Assembly: GCA_023487035.1 (NCBI GenBank)
Contig: JAMDEN010000101.1
Span: 1-33,325 of the forward strand
Source: Actinomycetota bacterium
Lineage (GTDB): Bacteria; Actinomycetota; Humimicrobiia; Humimicrobiales; Humimicrobiaceae
Reading direction: 5' to 3'
DNA length: 33,325 bases
Positions 9,193-18,886 of the stretch are shown here, piece by piece. Under the pieces are notes generated by a model that was not told the DNA's origin, did no database searches, and saw only the letters and a list, made by a program, of their open reading frames with translations. Position 1 is the first letter of the stretch; every line of letters starts with the position of its first letter. The translations under genes were made by a program, and so were the position numbers.

Positions 9193-10497
9193 TTATGAAA
9201 ATAACTTAAGAATAGGTTTAATTATTTGAGTTAAAATCCAATAAATTAAATTTGAACCCATCCCTAAACTTGATGCGCTGTTATATCCTTCTGCTATTTG
9301 AAGAGCTTCTTTTTTGGTTAAAAAGTCAGTTATAAATCCGCTCATATCAGTTGTAATCAGCAGCACTAAAGGGATAATAATTAATGCTGAAATAAAACTT
9401 CTGAAAATATCACCTCTTGATGGTCCGATAGCCCATACAAGAATTAATGGAATTATTACAAGATCAGCGCCAGGAAGAACTTTATTACCCGGCAAAATTG
9501 ACGCAATGTAAACTGTTAAAGGAATCATGACTGTAGAAAGACCAATAACTGAAGCATTTCCGGCAACAATAATAGAGTTAAGTCCTACATATATTTCTCT
9601 TTTTGTTATTTTACTGTTAATAAATATTCTGATATCAGTAATTATTGGGATAAGTCCTTTGTAAATAAGAGTTACTGAGCGCGGCATTAAAATGGTAATT
9701 ATAGAAAGATAAATACCTGAAAGACAGGAATAACCAAAACTTGGCCAGAAGCTTAAAGGAAAATTCCTGTATCTGGTGATTGCCCCGATAATAAAACCTA
9801 AAATAAAACCAATAATTAAAGGTTCACCGGCTACTCCTAATTTATATTGAATTTCCTCGTAAAATATATGAATTCTTTTTATAAATGGAATTTTATTTAA
9901 AATAAAATTAACAAAATCTGATACTGGAGCCCACACTACAGTTTGAGGCTGCGGATTTGATACCCCCTTTAATCCATAATAGCTGCCAATATAAGGAGCA
10001 TAAATGTCTGCCATAACAAAAGTTATTGTAGCAATAACACATGAAAATAAAATCCCCAGCCATTTTATTCCAGTTATTTCATAAACCAATAAGCCTGAAA
10101 ATAAAAAAATCCATAAATTCCATAAATCTATATTAATAGTTCGCGTAAGTCTGAGAAAAAGCATAAAAATATTTAAGGCTATTATTATTAACGCAAACTG
10201 AATAACTGTGGGATTATACAAATTAACTTTTTGAGAAACCATCCAGCCTGCATCAATAACCTGAAATTTTTTATTTGTAACTGAAAGGATAGTGTTAATT
10301 ATCGGATTAAAAAAATTAATATAAAAACTTAAAAGCAATGAGAAGGAAAGAAGACCAAGATAAATGTAAACAGAATTTTTAAGTAAAATAAGCTTATTTC
10401 TTGTAGTAACTAAACCTATAATAAATAATAAAATAGGTATAAGCCCTGCAGGTCCTATATCAGAAAGAATTTTCATAATCTTATATATAATTTCCAT
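9193..10497 (-). CDS. PTS galactitol-family EIIC (GatC-like) permease
   Basis: 434 aa polytopic; resembles GatC: RLTRTINIDLWNLWIFLFSGLLVYEITG, NKIPFIKRIHIFYEEIQYKLGVAGEPLIIGFILGFIIG, IVAGNASVIGLSTVMIPLTVYIASILPGNKVLPGADL. Confidence 0.82.
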   Translation of the reverse strand: MEIIYKIMKILSDIGPAGLIPILLFIIGLVTTRNKLILLKNSVYIYLGLLSFSLLLSFYINFFNPIINTILSVTNKKFQVIDAGWMVSQKVNLYNPTVIQFALIIIALNIFMLFLRLTRTINIDLWNLWIFLFSGLLVYEITGIKWLGILFSCVIATITFVMADIYAPYIGSYYGLKGVSNPQPQTVVWAPVSDFVNFILNKIPFIKRIHIFYEEIQYKLGVAGEPLIIGFILGFIIGAITRYRNFPLSFWPSFGYSCLSGIYLSIITILMPRSVTLIYKGLIPIITDIRIFINSKITKREIYVGLNSIIVAGNASVIGLSTVMIPLTVYIASILPGNKVLPGADLVIIPLILVWAIGPSRGDIFRSFISALIIIPLVLLITTDMSGFITDFLTKKEALQIAEGYNSASSLGMGSNLIYWILTQIIKPILKLFS

Positions 10498-11056
10498 TAT
10501 TTAAAATTTACTATCATTTAAATTTTTTAACTATTTAAATTTTAATTATTTAATTTTGTTTAAATAGTTTAAATATTATTAGTATTTATTTAAATTCCTA
10601 AGAATTTTTATCTTAAAATGCAAAGAAAATATAACTTTAGTTTTATTATAAATTATTTTAAATAAGAAAAATTTAAAATAACTAATTTAATAATCAATTT
10701 ATTAATTTTAAGAGTTTAAAAGATTATAAATAAAATTACTTTTTACAATATATCAAAAATTACATTATTATTTAAGAAAAGCACAACAATTTTATAAATT
10801 TTATAAAAATATTTATTTTCTGTTCTTGAAAAATTTTATTATTTAATATTATATATTAATAATTACTTATGATTATTTTATAAAATTACGCACAAAATAT
10901 TAATAATAATTGCATATATGCAATAAAATGCATATTTTTTGTCTTTTAATTTTTATAATAATAACATATACTTAATTTCTAATAAGAATTAAAAATAATA
11001 ATTAAAAGTTATTAGAAAATTATTAAACAGGTTTTATTTTTTGAGAGGAGTAAATA

Positions 11057-12559
11057 ATGTATGAAGTAATAATGCCCAAGATGGGTGAAACAATGGAGGC
11101 AGGTACTATAGAAAAATGGAGAAAAAAAGAAGGAGATAAAGTTGAAAAAGGAGAAATACTTTACGATCTTACTACTGATAAAGTAACACTTGAAGTTGAA
11201 TCATTTTTTTCAGGTTATTTAAGAAAAATAGTAAGACATGAAGGCGAAGAAGTGCCAATTATGGAAATAATTGCTTATATTGGAGAAAAAGACGAACCTC
11301 TTCCTGAAAATGCAGAAGCTTCTAAAGCACAACCTGTTAAAAATATCGAAGATAATGCGCAAACTGAAACAGAGAAAAAAACAATGCCTGAAGATACAGG
11401 CAAAACCAACAGTTTAATTACTCAACCTTCAGAAATTGAAACAAAAGCAAAAGAAATATCCATTTCTCCAATAGCTAAAAATATTGCACAGAAATATAAT
11501 ATTGATATTACTAAGCTAAAAGGAACAGGTCCTTCAGGCAGAATAGTTAAGGAGGATGTGGAAAAAGCAATTGCTGAAGGGTTATCAGCAAAGTCACAAG
11601 AATCTCAAATTGCAGGTACTCAAAGAACAGAAAGGTTATTTATTTCTCCTTTTGCAAGAAAAGTTGCCTCTGATTTAGGAATAGACATTAAAACGGCAGC
11701 GATAAATGGCACAGGTCCAAATGGAAGAATAATCAGTAAAGACGTTATTTCCTTTTCCAAATCATCTCAAGCGCTAAAAATTCAACCTCAACCTTCTTAC
11801 TTTGAAGAAAAGCAATTTGCTAGAGAAGAAGCAAAAGAAGAAGAAATTCCTTCAACAATTAAAGTTTTATCTTCAACTCCTTTAAAAGGAGTAAGAAAAG
11901 TAATTTCAGAAAGAATGTTGCAATCAGCCCAAAATATTCCTCATATTCTTCTTTATTCTGTATGTGATGTTGCCAATCTTATAAATTTAAGAGAAAAAAT
12001 AAAACCAAAAATTGAACAAAAATATGATTTAAAAATTACGTTTACAGATTTTTTCGTTAAAATCTGCGCCATTGCATTAAATGAATATAGAGGTGTTAAT
12101 GCTTCTCTTCAAAATGATAATCATATTATTTATGATGATATAAATATAGGAATCGGGGTAGCTGTACCTTCAAGTAATACTTTAGTAGTTCCTGTAATAT
12201 TTAATGCAGATAAAAAAGGTATTCTTGAAATTGCTCAGAAAAGATCTGAACTTGTTGAAAAAGCCAGAAATGGAAAACTTAGCCTTGAGGAAATGTCAAA
12301 CGCAACATTTACTATAACAAATTTAGGAATGTATGGAATAAGATCATTTACTGCTATTATTAATCCGCCTCAAGGTGCGATTATGATGGTGTCTGAAATG
12401 TATGAAACTCCTGTTGCCAGAAATGGTAAAATTGAAATAAGTACTTGTATGGAAATCGGTGTTGCTGTTGATCACAGGATAATTGATGGAGCACTTGCAG
12501 CACAATTTCTTCAAAGAGCCAGGGAATTAATAGAAAATCCCGAGATGTTGATATTATAA
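11057..12559 (+). CDS. Dihydrolipoamide acyltransferase (E2) of a 2-oxoacid dehydrogenase complex, with two E3-binding domains
   Basis: N-terminal lipoyl domain (MPKMGETMEAGTIEKWRKKEGD...TTDKVTLEVES), two PSBD-like modules (ISPIAKNIAQKYNIDITKLKGTGPSGRIVKEDV and ISPFARKVASDLGIDIKTAAINGTGPNGRIISKDV), catalytic VDHRIIDGA; RBS 'gagaggag'. Confidence 0.95.
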   Translation: MYEVIMPKMGETMEAGTIEKWRKKEGDKVEKGEILYDLTTDKVTLEVESFFSGYLRKIVRHEGEEVPIMEIIAYIGEKDEPLPENAEASKAQPVKNIEDNAQTETEKKTMPEDTGKTNSLITQPSEIETKAKEISISPIAKNIAQKYNIDITKLKGTGPSGRIVKEDVEKAIAEGLSAKSQESQIAGTQRTERLFISPFARKVASDLGIDIKTAAINGTGPNGRIISKDVISFSKSSQALKIQPQPSYFEEKQFAREEAKEEEIPSTIKVLSSTPLKGVRKVISERMLQSAQNIPHILLYSVCDVANLINLREKIKPKIEQKYDLKITFTDFFVKICAIALNEYRGVNASLQNDNHIIYDDINIGIGVAVPSSNTLVVPVIFNADKKGILEIAQKRSELVEKARNGKLSLEEMSNATFTITNLGMYGIRSFTAIINPPQGAIMMVSEMYETPVARNGKIEISTCMEIGVAVDHRIIDGALAAQFLQRARELIENPEMLIL

Positions 12560-12588
12560 AATTATAAACTAAATACAATAATGAAAAA

Positions 12589-12918
12589 ATGATAAAAGAT
12601 GACGAAGCAAAAATTATTCTTTTTTGTATAAATTGCAATGCTGAAACACCGCATACTGTTACCTATATTGGAGATTATTTGAAAAGTATCCAATGTGATA
12701 ATTGTCTTAAAAAAGTTGAAATAGACAGAAGACATTTAAGAACAGTATTTGCAGAAGATTTTATTGACAGAATACTTTCAAAACCTCATAGAATGTCGCA
12801 AGATTTCAAAGAAGCAATGGCTTATCTTGTTCCTTTCTTGCCAAAAAGACTTCTAAAAGAGCCAAAGAAAGTCATAAAAGAAATAATTGAAGTTTTAAGA
12901 AAAAAAAGCGAAGAATAA
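12589..12918 (+). CDS. Small zinc-ribbon protein
   Basis: 109 aa, two CxxC pairs (FCINCNAETPH ... QCDNC) followed by helical C-terminus; sits between E2 and E3. Confidence 0.75.
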   Translation: MIKDDEAKIILFCINCNAETPHTVTYIGDYLKSIQCDNCLKKVEIDRRHLRTVFAEDFIDRILSKPHRMSQDFKEAMAYLVPFLPKRLLKEPKKVIKEIIEVLRKKSEE

Positions 12919-13230
12919 TAAATAATAATTATGATAAATAATAGTTAAAATAATTAAAAACTAAAAATTAGGAACGAAAAATAGTAAAAAGTATAAATTT
13001 TTATATTATTTATCTTAATTTTTTGAATTATTCTTAAATTATAAATTATTTAATTCATGATTATTTTTTTATGTGCTTTGTTATATTTAATTTTTTTCTT
13101 TATTTTATTAATTTTACTTTGTTTTGTTTTATTTTTTTGACTAATTTTTACTAATTTTTTTAATTAAAAATTTTTTTATTTAAAGAATTAAAATTAAATT
13201 TTATTTTTAATAAATAGGAGAAAGCAAAAA

Positions 13231-14622
13231 ATGGAATTAAAAAATGTTAATATTGCTATTTTAGGTGCAGGACCGGGTGGTTATGTAGCAGCGATTAGAG
13301 CTAAAAAGCTCGGATTAAATGTATTAATAATTGAAAAGGCAGATCTTGGTGGAGTTTGTCTTAACTGGGGCTGCATTCCTACTAAAGCTCTTACTCATAT
13401 TAGCGAAGTAATTGAATCAATAAAGAAATCTGCTGAACTTGGTATAAATATTACAGGAATGGATATTGACTTTAAAAAAGTTATGACAAGAAAACAAACT
13501 GTTGTTAATGTTTTAAGAAATGGACTTGAGTATAACTTCAAGAAAAATAATATAGAAATTGTAAGAGGCAGTGGAAAACTTATTTCTCAAAATAAAATAG
13601 CAGTTAAAGGAAATGATGGAAGCGATATTGAAATAACTGCAAAAAATATAATTATTGCAACTGGATCCCATGCTTCAAGTGTGCCACCGTTTATTCTTGA
13701 TAATGAGGGTATTCTTGATAATGTAGGGATTTTATCTTTAAAGGAACTTCCAAAATCTATTCTTGTTGTTGGAGGCGGAGTAGTAGGATGTGAATTTTCA
13801 AGTGTTTTTTCCACATTAGGGACAAAAGTTACCATCGTTGAAGTAATGCCAAGAATACTTCTGAATGAAGATGATGAAGTTGCAAATTTAATTGAAAAAA
13901 CCTTTACAAAAAAAGGAATTAATATTTATACAAATGTTACTGTTAAAGAAGTTAAAAAATCGGATAATCAGTATAGATGCATCTTAAGTAATGGTGAATC
14001 AATTACTGTTGATAAAATACTTGTATCTGTTGGAAGAAAACCGAATACTGATGGCATTGGTTTAAATGAAGCTGGAATTGAGCTTGATAACAAAGGTTTT
14101 ATTAAAGTTGATAAATATTTAAGAACAAATGTAAAAAATATTTATGCAATTGGTGATGTTATTGGAGGTTATCAGCTGGCTCATGTTGCATCTGCAGAGG
14201 GGCTTGTTGCTATTGACAATATCTGTGGTAAAGAACGAGTAATGAAATATAATGCAGTGCCATGGGCAGTATTTACGCTTCCAGAAATTGGTACTGTCGG
14301 TCTTGGTAAAAAACAGGCGGAAGAAAAAGGTTATAAAGTTAAAACAGGAATGTTTCCTTTTAAAAACAGCGGCAAAGCATTTGCCATGCAGGAAATTGAA
14401 GGTTTTGTTAAAATATTTACTGACTTTTCAACAGGAGAAATTTTAGGTTCAACAATTATCGGGCCAAAAGCTACTGAGCTTATTCATGAAATTGCTGTTG
14501 CAATAAATGGTGAACTTACAATTGGTTATATTGCTGATGCAATTCACTCTCATCCTACATTATCTGAAGCAGTAATGGAAGCAGCAGAAGACTGCTTTGG
14601 CCTCTCCACTCATAAAATATAA
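13231..14622 (+). CDS. lpdA: Dihydrolipoyl dehydrogenase (E3)
   Basis: GAGPGGYVAAIRAKKLG, GGVCLNWGCIPTKAL redox motif, VGGGVVGCEFSSVF, YAIGDVIGGYQLAHVA, HSHPTLSEAVMEAA; RBS 'ataggag'. Confidence 0.95.
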   Translation: MELKNVNIAILGAGPGGYVAAIRAKKLGLNVLIIEKADLGGVCLNWGCIPTKALTHISEVIESIKKSAELGINITGMDIDFKKVMTRKQTVVNVLRNGLEYNFKKNNIEIVRGSGKLISQNKIAVKGNDGSDIEITAKNIIIATGSHASSVPPFILDNEGILDNVGILSLKELPKSILVVGGGVVGCEFSSVFSTLGTKVTIVEVMPRILLNEDDEVANLIEKTFTKKGINIYTNVTVKEVKKSDNQYRCILSNGESITVDKILVSVGRKPNTDGIGLNEAGIELDNKGFIKVDKYLRTNVKNIYAIGDVIGGYQLAHVASAEGLVAIDNICGKERVMKYNAVPWAVFTLPEIGTVGLGKKQAEEKGYKVKTGMFPFKNSGKAFAMQEIEGFVKIFTDFSTGEILGSTIIGPKATELIHEIAVAINGELTIGYIADAIHSHPTLSEAVMEAAEDCFGLSTHKI

Positions 14623-14710
14623 GACATGAGATAAGAAAAAGTAAAAAAATAAAAAAGCGAAAAGCTAAGAAAAGTAAAAAATAAAAAATAAATGAAATAA
14701 AAATTAATAC

Positions 14711-14738
14711 TTGCAATATATTTTATTTTATGTATAAT
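14711..14738 (+). promoter_or_regulatory. Sigma70-like promoter for the SorC-type regulator gene
   Basis: TTGCAA (14711-14716), 16 bp spacer, TATAAT (14733-14738), ~100 bp upstream of the CDS. Confidence 0.5.
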
Positions 14739-14785
14739 GAACTTATAATTAGTGAAATATATTTTATAGTATGAAATATCTTGAA
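14712..14785 (+). promoter_or_regulatory. Cluster of operator-like motifs (TGAAATATATTTYA)
   Basis: TGCAATATATTTTA at 14712, TGAAATATATTTTA at 14753, weaker TGAAATATCTTGAA at 14772. Confidence 0.45.
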
Positions 14786-14836
14786 AATTAATCTTATTTT
14801 TTATTTTAATATAATATAGATTTTATTATTAAAAAA

Positions 14837-15787
14837 ATGATTGATGATAGGGTTATAGCAAGAATAGCAGAATTATTTTATATTCATAATATAAGTCAGT
14901 ATGAAATTGCTGATAAATTCAATTTTTCCAAAGCCAAAGTCTGCAGATTAATAAAAGAAGCAAAAAAAAGAAAAATAATAGAATTTCAGATAAAAAATGT
15001 TGATAAAAGACCAATTGAATTAGAGCAAAAGTTTGAAAAAAAATTCAAACTTAAAGAAGCAATAATTTTTTATAATTCAGATATTAATACTTGCGATGAA
15101 GAAGTAATTTTTCAGGAGATAGGAAAAATTGGCACAGATTATATTCACAGGATAATTGATAATAATTTAAATTTTGCTCTTACCTGGGGTAAAACCCTTT
15201 ATTACGTTATAAAAAATCTGAAAGTTGACAAAAAATATAATGTTAATGTTTTTTCAACTATCGGCAGTGTAAGTCTTACGGAAACAGCGTACCAGAATGT
15301 TAATTTAGCCCAAATGCTTTCCGAGAGAATTGGAGGTACTTGTTACCCCATTTATCTTCCCCTAATTCTTGAAACACCTGAATTAAAAGAATCCCTTACG
15401 CAGGAAAATGTAATAAATAAGGTAATAGGTGATACTTCAAAAATTGATTATTATTTTACCAGCTTAGGCACAATTTCTAAGAATTCAAGGATGTATACCC
15501 TCGGTGGTTTTGACTTGAACTTTTTTAATGCTTTAATAAGTAAAAAAATAGTTGGTGAGATAGGCTTAAATTTTTATGATATAAACGGCAATTTTATAAA
15601 AGCAGGCCTTGAAGATAGAACAATAAATCTTAGTGTTGACGAAATACAAAAAATTAAAAATAAGATTGTTATAGCATTTGGTGATGAAAAAGTTGATGCA
15701 ATATCCGGTTTTCTTAAAACAAAAATTGCAGATGTTTTAATTACTGATTCGAAAACAGCTGAAAAAGTTTTAGAAAAAGCGGAATGA
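14837..15787 (+). CDS. SorC/DeoR-type sugar-binding transcriptional regulator
   Basis: N-terminal HTH 'IARIAELFYIHNISQYEIADKFNFSKAKVCRLIKEAKKRKIIEFQI' and a SorC-type sugar-phosphate-binding domain (FALTWGKTLYYVIKNL, NVFSTIGSV). Confidence 0.9.
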   Translation: MIDDRVIARIAELFYIHNISQYEIADKFNFSKAKVCRLIKEAKKRKIIEFQIKNVDKRPIELEQKFEKKFKLKEAIIFYNSDINTCDEEVIFQEIGKIGTDYIHRIIDNNLNFALTWGKTLYYVIKNLKVDKKYNVNVFSTIGSVSLTETAYQNVNLAQMLSERIGGTCYPIYLPLILETPELKESLTQENVINKVIGDTSKIDYYFTSLGTISKNSRMYTLGGFDLNFFNALISKKIVGEIGLNFYDINGNFIKAGLEDRTINLSVDEIQKIKNKIVIAFGDEKVDAISGFLKTKIADVLITDSKTAEKVLEKAE

Positions 15788-15834
15788 GCAAAAAATTATT
15801 GAGGTAAGTTTAAAATATTTTTTTTGTCTTTATA

Positions 15835-15867
15835 TGAAATAAATTTAAAAAAATGAAATATATTTCA
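15835..15867 (+). promoter_or_regulatory. Tandem operator-like motifs upstream of E1alpha
   Basis: TGAAATAAATTTAA (15835) and perfect palindrome TGAAATATATTTCA (15854), 19 bp apart. Confidence 0.45.
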
Positions 15868-15946
15868 AATAAAATTAATAAGAGGAAAATTTAAATAAAT
15901 TACAAAAAATTAAAATTATAAATATTTTTGCTGGAGTGGAGGATTT

Positions 15947-16891
15947 GTGAAGATAGAAGAAAGTAAAAAACTGCAATTTCTGGAAAAAATGATATTTATA
16001 AGGCAATTTGAATACAAAATTATTGATTTTGCCAGAACTGGCAAAATATATGGCTCTGTTCATCTTTGTGTTGGTGAAGAAGCATGTGCTGTGGGTACAG
16101 GGTTTGCCTTTAAAAAAGAAGATTATATATTGCCAACCCACAGAGGCCATGGTCAGGCTATTGCAAGGGGTACAGATCCAAAAAAACTTTTGGCTGAAAT
16201 TTCAGCAAAGGAAACGGGTTTATGCAAAGGTCGAGTAGGTTCAATGCATTTTTTTGATAAAGAAAACAACATTGTTGGTTGTCAGGGTATTTTAGGTGCG
16301 CAATTTCCTATAGCGGTTGGTGTAGGACTTGCAATTAATTTAAGAAAAGAAGATAGCATAGCTGCCTGTTATTTTGGAGACGGAACCTCAAATCAGGGGT
16401 TATTTTATGAAGGTATGAATTTTGCTTCCATATGGGATTTACCTATATTATTTATCTGTTTAAATAATCTTTACGGAATGGGAACTCATTATAAAAAAAC
16501 TTGCAAAATAGATATTTATGAAAAAGCTAAACTTTTTGGTATAAAAACTGATACTGCTGATGGAAATGATGTTGAAGAAGTTTATGAAAAAACATTAAAA
16601 CTTTCAGAATATATCAGAAAAAATAAAAAGCCAGGATTAATTGAACTATATACTTACAGGTGGCTTGGTCATTCTGCACTTGATAGCCGTCCTTACAGAC
16701 CTAAAGAAGAAGTAGAAGAATGGATAAAAAAAGATCCGATAAAAAGATATGAAGAAAAACTTTTAAAGGAAGGTATTCCAGTGGAAGAAATAGATGCAGT
16801 AAAAGCATCAGTTGAAAAACAAATTGAGGAAACTGCGAAATTTGCTGAGGAAAGTCCATTCCCTGAATTTACAAAAGATATGGAAATATAG
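15947..16891 (+). CDS. 2-oxoacid/acetoin dehydrogenase E1 alpha subunit (TPP-dependent)
   Basis: MIFIRQFEYKI, GEEACAVGTGFAF, HRGHGQAIARG, GRVGSMHFF, GDGTSNQGLFYEGMNFAS (TPP motif), YRWLGHSALDSRPYR; GTG start with 'gtggagga'. Confidence 0.93.
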   Translation: MKIEESKKLQFLEKMIFIRQFEYKIIDFARTGKIYGSVHLCVGEEACAVGTGFAFKKEDYILPTHRGHGQAIARGTDPKKLLAEISAKETGLCKGRVGSMHFFDKENNIVGCQGILGAQFPIAVGVGLAINLRKEDSIAACYFGDGTSNQGLFYEGMNFASIWDLPILFICLNNLYGMGTHYKKTCKIDIYEKAKLFGIKTDTADGNDVEEVYEKTLKLSEYIRKNKKPGLIELYTYRWLGHSALDSRPYRPKEEVEEWIKKDPIKRYEEKLLKEGIPVEEIDAVKASVEKQIEETAKFAEESPFPEFTKDMEI

Positions 16892-16910
16892 AAAGGCGGG
16901 TTTGAAATAA

Positions 16911-17897
16911 ATGACAAGAGATTTAACATATGCCGAAGCTTTAAGAGAAGCTATGCGAGAGGAAATGGAAAAGGATAAAGGAGTTTTTCTGGTTGGTGAA
17001 GATGTTGGTCAGGGTTATAGAGGCTGCTTTGCAGTATCGACCGGACTTTATGAAGAATTTGGTCCATATCAAATTATTGATACTCCTATTTCTGAAAATA
17101 CTATCTTAGGTTGCGGGATAGGAGCTTCTTTAGTTGGGATGAAGCCTATTGTTGAAATGATGTTTGCAGATTTTGTTGCTGTTGCTTTTGATGGTATTCT
17201 TAATCAGGCTGCAAAGGTGAGGATGATGAGTGCTAATCAATATAAGCTCAATCTTGTTATAAGGCTTCCAGGAGGTTCAAAAAATGGAACAGGTCCTCAA
17301 CACTCACAATCATTAGAATCTATTTTTATGTCAATTCCAGGTATAAAAATTGCATGTCCAGTTACTCCTTATGATGCAAAAGGTCTATTAAAAGAAGCTA
17401 TAAATCATGAAGATCCTGTAATATTTTTTGAACATAAGAAACTTTATTCTTTGAAAGGGCCAGTTCCTGAAGAGGAATATAAAATTCCTTTTGGAGTTGC
17501 AAGAATTGCAAGAGAAGGCAAAGATCTTACTATTATTGCTATATCATATATGGTTAATGTTGCGCTGGAAGCTGCTGAGATTCTTAAAGAAAAGCATAAT
17601 CTTGAAATTGAGGTTATTGATCCAAGAACCATTGTTCCATTTGATTTGGAAACAGTCGGTAAATCTCTTAAAAAAACAAATAAAGCTATCATAATTGAAG
17701 AAGGAATTAAAAGAGATGGAGTTGGTGCAGAAATTTCATCACTTATTATGGAAAATTTCTTTGATTACCTTGATTTTCCTGTAAAAAGGATAGCTTCAAA
17801 AAATTCAATAATTCCCATGTCACCCCGTTTGGAAAAAGCTGTAATACCAAACAAGGAATCGGTAGTTAAGGAAATTGAAGATTTATTAATACTTTAA
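16911..17897 (+). CDS. 2-oxoacid/acetoin dehydrogenase E1 beta subunit
   Basis: TYAEALREAMREEMEKDKGVFLVGEDVGQGYRG, DTPISENTILGCGIGASLVGMKPIVEMMFADF, IDPRTIVPFDLETV; RBS 'aaaggcggg'. Confidence 0.95.
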   Translation: MTRDLTYAEALREAMREEMEKDKGVFLVGEDVGQGYRGCFAVSTGLYEEFGPYQIIDTPISENTILGCGIGASLVGMKPIVEMMFADFVAVAFDGILNQAAKVRMMSANQYKLNLVIRLPGGSKNGTGPQHSQSLESIFMSIPGIKIACPVTPYDAKGLLKEAINHEDPVIFFEHKKLYSLKGPVPEEEYKIPFGVARIAREGKDLTIIAISYMVNVALEAAEILKEKHNLEIEVIDPRTIVPFDLETVGKSLKKTNKAIIIEEGIKRDGVGAEISSLIMENFFDYLDFPVKRIASKNSIIPMSPRLEKAVIPNKESVVKEIEDLLIL

Positions 17898-18101
17898 ATA
17901 TAAATATTAAACAATATTAATTAAGTAAAATACAAAAAATTAAATTTAGATAGAAATTATTAAAAAATTAAGATTTAAAAAAAATAAAGAAAATAATTAA
18001 AAATTAGTTAAAAAGTTTAGGGGTTTTAAGAAAGTAAATACAAAGATTTTAATAAAAAATAATAAAAAATCATAAAAATTAAAAAGATGGGGGAGAAATA
18101 T

Positions 18102-18851
18102 ATGGCTGAATCATTAAAAGGAAAAGTTGCTGTAATTTCTGCAGCAGCATCTGGATTTGCAAAAGCTACTGCTGAATTATTTGCACAAAAGGATCAATGT
18201 AATTTGATATTGACAGACATTAACGAAGAAGGTCTTGAGCAAACTGCTAAAAATTGCATAAATTATGGCTCAAAAGTAATTTATTATAAGGGTGATGTAA
18301 CCAAGCTTGAAACATTTCAAAGAGCATTAAAAGAATGTCTTGATAACTTTGGTAAAGTTGATTTTCTGATTAATTATGCTGGAGGAGCAGTTCGCGTTGC
18401 TCCTATTGAAGAAATGGATGATGAAGTTAATAAAAAAATAATAGATTTGAATCTTAACAGCACAATTATGAGCTGCAGAACTTTTACTCCTCAATTTAAG
18501 AAACAAGGATTCGGGAAAATAATAAATGTTTCAAGTGCATGCGATAGAAGATCATGGCCAGGCTGGTCTGTTTATTCAGCTGCAAAGGCAGCAGTAAATG
18601 CATTTACAAGGTGTCTTTATACTGAATTAAGACCACACGGAATTTGTGTTTCTCTTTTAGTACCTGGAGGTTCAAATACCGGTTTTCAGCAAGCTGCACA
18701 GGGAGTACAACGTTTTGAATGGGACGAACAGCTAGCTGTAAGACCTGAACATTTTGCAGATATGGTATATCAAACCTGTGCTTTAACAAGAGGCGGATGT
18801 GTTACTGAATTAGTATTATATGGTTTAGCTCAGGATGTTAGCGGTTATTAA
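18102..18851 (+). CDS. Short-chain dehydrogenase/reductase (SDR) with degenerate Gly-rich motif
   Basis: VAVISAAASGFAKATAELFA, NYAGG, INVSSA, YSAAKAAVNAF (YxxxK). ATG at 18102 preceded by 'gggggag' preferred over 18087. Confidence 0.88.
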   Translation: MAESLKGKVAVISAAASGFAKATAELFAQKDQCNLILTDINEEGLEQTAKNCINYGSKVIYYKGDVTKLETFQRALKECLDNFGKVDFLINYAGGAVRVAPIEEMDDEVNKKIIDLNLNSTIMSCRTFTPQFKKQGFGKIINVSSACDRRSWPGWSVYSAAKAAVNAFTRCLYTELRPHGICVSLLVPGGSNTGFQQAAQGVQRFEWDEQLAVRPEHFADMVYQTCALTRGGCVTELVLYGLAQDVSGY

Positions 18852-18886
18852 TAAAAGTCATTAAATTCCCGGGCAAGGAGTTTTAA

